NCBI GenBank assembly: GCA_964580255.1
Contig: CAZOJX010000085.1
Coordinates: 1 to 8,096, forward strand
Direction: 5' to 3'
DNA from: HGM12587 sp964580255
Lineage (GTDB): Bacteria > Bacillota > Clostridia > Lachnospirales > Lachnospiraceae
Length of the DNA: 8,096 bases
Shown here: positions 6,688 to 8,096 of the stretch, piece by piece
How positions within the stretch are numbered: position 1 is the first letter of the stretch
Layout of the letters: every line of letters starts with the position of its first letter
Position numbers and translations under genes: made by a program
Notes under the pieces: generated by a model
The model's input: the letters and a program-made list of their open reading frames with translations, nothing else
Told to the model about the DNA's origin: nothing
The model's database searches: none

Positions 6688-6801
6688 TACATTTTCCATT
6701 CCCTGTGCACCGAAAATGTATTTGAAATATAAAAAACACCTGAATATCCTTTCCGGATACTCAGGTGTCAGAATTTCAATGATTCTTTGCGAAAATGTAT
6801 T
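6688..6801 (-). repeat. Repeated AATACATTTTCG flanking the terminator, with an inverted partner
   Basis: The 12-mer AATACATTTTCG (minus strand) occurs exactly twice, at 6801-6790 before the terminator hairpin and at 6722-6711 just after it. A complementary GAAAATGTA lies at 6696-6688, shortly before the first gene's ribosome binding site. Either copy could pair with it over 9 bp; the nearer pairing has a 15-nt loop. These pairings are visible in sequence; any regulatory meaning is inference. Confidence 0.6.
6731..6768 (-). terminator. Intrinsic terminator of the TPP riboswitch expression platform
   Basis: The minus-strand RNA forms a 14-bp stem, ACACCTGAGTATCC (6768-6755) with GGATATTCAGGTGT (6749-6736), one G-U pair and a 5-nt loop, followed directly by six U residues (6736-6731, the first shared with the stem). 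A further TTGAAAT/ATTTCAA pair (6779-6773 and 6728-6722) brackets it. It lies between the aptamer and the first gene, so TPP binding most likely favours termination here. Confidence 0.92.
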
Positions 6802-6802
6802 C

Positions 6803-6890
6803 TTCCTACGCTGGCATTATCCAGATCAGGTTCTCGGGTACCAAGGCTACACCACCTTGTCTCAGCCGGCCGATTTACCAGCGCCCCTTT
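6803..6890 (-). ncRNA. TPP riboswitch aptamer (THI box)
   Basis: The minus strand carries the conserved thiamine pyrophosphate aptamer: 5' GGGGCGCTGG, then CTGAGA (6865-6860), the variable arm AAGGTGGTGTAGCCTT, and ACCCGAGAACCTGATC followed by TGGATAATGCCAGCGTAGG. P1 is closed by CGCTGG pairing with CCAGCG. All THI-box signatures are present with few departures from consensus. It is followed by a strong intrinsic terminator and precedes a thiamine-precursor transport operon, so it should reduce expression when TPP is plentiful. Confidence 0.97.
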
Positions 6891-6904
6891 TATTTGTCAA
6901 CGTC

Positions 6905-6933
6905 AGTTTACTACTTCACAAAAAGAATGTCAA
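6905..6933 (-). promoter_or_regulatory. Sigma-A promoter of the thiamine-precursor operon
   Basis: The minus strand has TTGACA (6933-6928, 6/6), a 17-base spacer and TAAACT (6910-6905, 4/6). The start point would be near 6898, a few bases before the aptamer, as expected for a riboswitch leader. Confidence 0.8.
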
Positions 6934-6965
6934 TCTTTATCAACTGTTATTCTGAGAGGGTGGTC

Positions 6966-6994
6966 TTGTTTTATGGAAAAATCTATATTATAAT
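6966..6994 (+). promoter_or_regulatory. Probable promoter of the small acidic protein gene
   Basis: A perfect TATAAT (6989-6994) is preceded after 17 bases by TTGTTT (6966-6971), a weak -35 match. The start point would be about 7001, giving a leader of about 27 nt. It lies back to back with the thiamine operon promoter. The 379-nt stretch 6649-7027 is accounted for by the riboswitch leader plus these two promoters; no further gene is seen in it. Confidence 0.65.
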
Positions 6995-7027
6995 TTTTGA
7001 AAACAGGCCAATAAGAGAGGTTAACTT

Positions 7028-7285
7028 ATGGAAGAATTATACAGAATCATAGAAGAAAAAATCAAAGCCGCCGGCTATCCAAAAGAAATTGACGGACGTG
7101 AATTTTATGACGATATCAGTGATGAAGCAGACGAAAAAGAGAATGGTGATTACATCTTTTTGATCAAAAAGACAGAGGAATTGATGTACAAAGGCTGTAT
7201 GACTATTATTGATGAACAGTTTGATCTTCATTATGTAGACATTCTGGATAGCGACCAGAATTATCATGTGGATTTTGATTCCTAA
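7028..7285 (+). CDS. Small acidic protein of unknown function
   Basis: I do not recognise this 85-residue protein. It is strongly acidic (about 25 Asp/Glu against 9 Lys/Arg), with an N-terminal amphipathic helix (MEELYRIIEEKIKAAGYP), a stretch EFYDDISDEADEKENGDY (25-42) and a probable beta-rich second half ending HYVDILDSDQNYHVDFDS. It has no signal peptide, membrane segment or Cys pair, so it is probably cytosolic. An AGAGAGG site (7014-7020) seven bases before the ATG, an upstream TATAAT promoter and a strong terminator after the stop argue that it is a real single-gene unit. It has the only plus-strand gene orientation in the window. Its neighbours give no clear functional hint. Confidence 0.82.
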   Translation: MEELYRIIEEKIKAAGYPKEIDGREFYDDISDEADEKENGDYIFLIKKTEELMYKGCMTIIDEQFDLHYVDILDSDQNYHVDFDS

Positions 7286-7292
7286 ATTATTA

Positions 7293-7328
7293 AGGGAGTT
7301 GCTGCACCGGTGCCGCAACTCCCTTTTT
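7293..7328 (+). terminator. Convergent terminator between the small acidic gene and the nuclease gene
   Basis: A 10-bp perfect stem, AGGGAGTTGC (7293-7302) with GCAACTCCCT (7315-7324), encloses a self-complementary GCACCGGTGC and is followed by T5 on the plus strand (7324-7328). On the minus strand the same hairpin is followed by the weaker TTAATAATTT, so it can also end the nuclease transcript, less efficiently. Confidence 0.88.
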
Positions 7329-7337
7329 CACACTTTC

Positions 7338-8057
7338 CTATTCCAGCCAGCTTTCCCCTGTCGCATAGTCGATTTCCACGCCCGGCTGTACATTGTAAAC
7401 AAAAACGCAGAAGCTTACGCCCTCTCCAAAATCTTCTACGGAGTAGGCTTCCATCAGAACACCGTCTGCTACCAGATTGTTTCCGGCAAAGACCGGTGTT
7501 ACACGATACAGCACGTGATTCCCCGTCTCGTGAACATAGTCTGCCACCTCATTTTCAAATGGAAGCATTCCCTGCACATTTAGTGCGCGGGTTCCGGTGA
7601 TCAGGTTCTTTTCATTGGCATTTTCCCCTGCCAGCTGATAGCCGATCAAATGGCAACGATTATAAAGATACAGATCCGAAATGACTTCCGGGTATTTTAC
7701 GGTATGCCAGCCGGAAGGCCGGATCCTTCCAATATCGCCCCGCTTCTCTGTAGGCATCAGTTCCTCGCAGACATTGGCATAGGCGGTTCCGCATCTTCCT
7801 AAAAAATCCAGTTCCGAATATTCTTCAAAAGGCTCTGTTATGGCTTCCTCCGGCTCAAACATCGGTTTGTTTCCGTTGATCTCCACATAAGGTTCTCCTT
7901 CATATTCCGGAATCTCATATGCAGTTTCTCCCGAAAGTTCATAACCTGACTGCCAAAGCTGAGCAACATCTGCAATCTCCAGCGTTCCCAGACATAGGCA
8001 GACCAGCACGATCCCTCTCGTGATTTTTCCAAGTTTTTTCGTTTTTTTCCTCATCAC
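7338..8057 (-). CDS. Secreted or membrane-anchored DNA/RNA non-specific endonuclease (Endonuclea_NS_2 / EndA-like)
   Basis: The 239-residue protein has a basic N-terminus (MMRKKTKKLGKITR), one hydrophobic segment (about 15-30) acting as signal peptide or anchor, an acidic linker (about 40-84) and a nuclease domain. The core is YNRCHLIGYQLAGENANEKN (132-151) with likely catalytic His136, then LITGTRALNVQGM (152-164) with likely metal-ligand Asn160, as in the beta-beta-alpha-metal nucleases EndA and Sda1; NRCH replaces the classical DRGH. It would act outside the membrane on DNA or RNA, for DNA uptake, nutrient scavenging or defence; which one is unknown. The start is unclear: GTG at 8057 and ATG at 8054 are adjacent in frame, with AAGGGG (8075-8070) 12-15 bases upstream. 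A 4-codon reading frame (ATGCTTGTAAAGTGA) overlaps the ATG. Confidence 0.85.
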   Translation of the reverse strand: MMRKKTKKLGKITRGIVLVCLCLGTLEIADVAQLWQSGYELSGETAYEIPEYEGEPYVEINGNKPMFEPEEAITEPFEEYSELDFLGRCGTAYANVCEELMPTEKRGDIGRIRPSGWHTVKYPEVISDLYLYNRCHLIGYQLAGENANEKNLITGTRALNVQGMLPFENEVADYVHETGNHVLYRVTPVFAGNNLVADGVLMEAYSVEDFGEGVSFCVFVYNVQPGVEIDYATGESWLE

Positions 8058-8075
8058 TTTACAAGCATTCCCCTT

Positions 8076-8081
8076 ATTATA
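8076..8081 (-). promoter_or_regulatory. Possible -10 box before the nuclease gene
   Basis: The minus strand has a perfect TATAAT at 8081-8076; the matching -35 would lie beyond the window edge. If used, transcription would start near 8069, which would exclude the AAGGGG ribosome binding site at 8075-8070 and leave a leader of only about 12-15 nt. Either the -10 or that ribosome binding site is therefore probably not functional. Confidence 0.3.
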
Positions 8082-8096
8082 TCTATGGTTTTCTAT

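Noticed and set aside
6895..6900. Second TTGACA on the minus strand just before the aptamer
   Set aside because: A -10 at proper spacing would fall inside the aptamer (TAAATC, poor match), and the TTGACA/TAAACT pair upstream is better placed to transcribe the whole riboswitch.
6716..7052. Three overlapping plus-strand frames across the riboswitch region
   Set aside because: They run through the terminator hairpin, the TPP aptamer and two promoters; their products show no domain.

Overview
This 8.1 kb window looks like a chromosomal segment of a low-to-moderate G+C Firmicute of class Clostridia, most likely a Lachnospiraceae relative. That placement is inferred from the gene families (DUF1292 protein, MnmM/YtqB-type methyltransferase, Gram-positive-type L33, Endonuclea_NS_2-type secreted nuclease), strong AGGAGG-like ribosome binding sites and sigma-A-like promoters. 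No mobile element, CRISPR array, tRNA or rRNA was seen.

Most of the window (about 222-6933, minus strand) is one tightly packed gene run. It starts with a TTGACA/TAAACT promoter (6905-6933), a well-conserved TPP (THI-box) riboswitch (6803-6890) and a strong intrinsic terminator (6731-6768). Eight genes follow in transcription order: a small MTH1187/YqgV-type thiamine-binding protein, an ABC permease, an NMT1/THI5-like lipoprotein and an ATPase (together a ThiXYZ-type pyrimidine uptake system), a DUF1292 protein, a MalY/PatB-type PLP C-S lyase, the tRNA wobble-uridine methyltransferase MnmM, and glycerol kinase GlpK. No gap between consecutive genes exceeds 20 nt. The first pair overlaps by 32 nt, and several Shine-Dalgarno sites lie in or across the previous gene's stop codon. 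The first four genes form a coherent thiamine-precursor salvage module. The last four have no obvious thiamine role but appear to sit under the same riboswitch, which is the most unusual feature of the window.

At the left edge, beyond a glpK terminator, the window cuts off the start of ribosomal protein L33 (rpmG, minus strand). Only 12 codons are present, but they are diagnostic (V/M-RVKITLACTEC) and preceded by a GAGGTGG ribosome binding site. Its likely promoter lies inside the glpK terminator structure.

To the right of the riboswitch, a small acidic protein of unknown function (7028-7285, plus strand) is transcribed divergently from its own promoter. It converges on a membrane-anchored or secreted DNA/RNA non-specific endonuclease (7338-8057, minus strand). 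A GC-rich hairpin between them can serve as a terminator, strongly for the plus-strand gene and more weakly for the nuclease gene.
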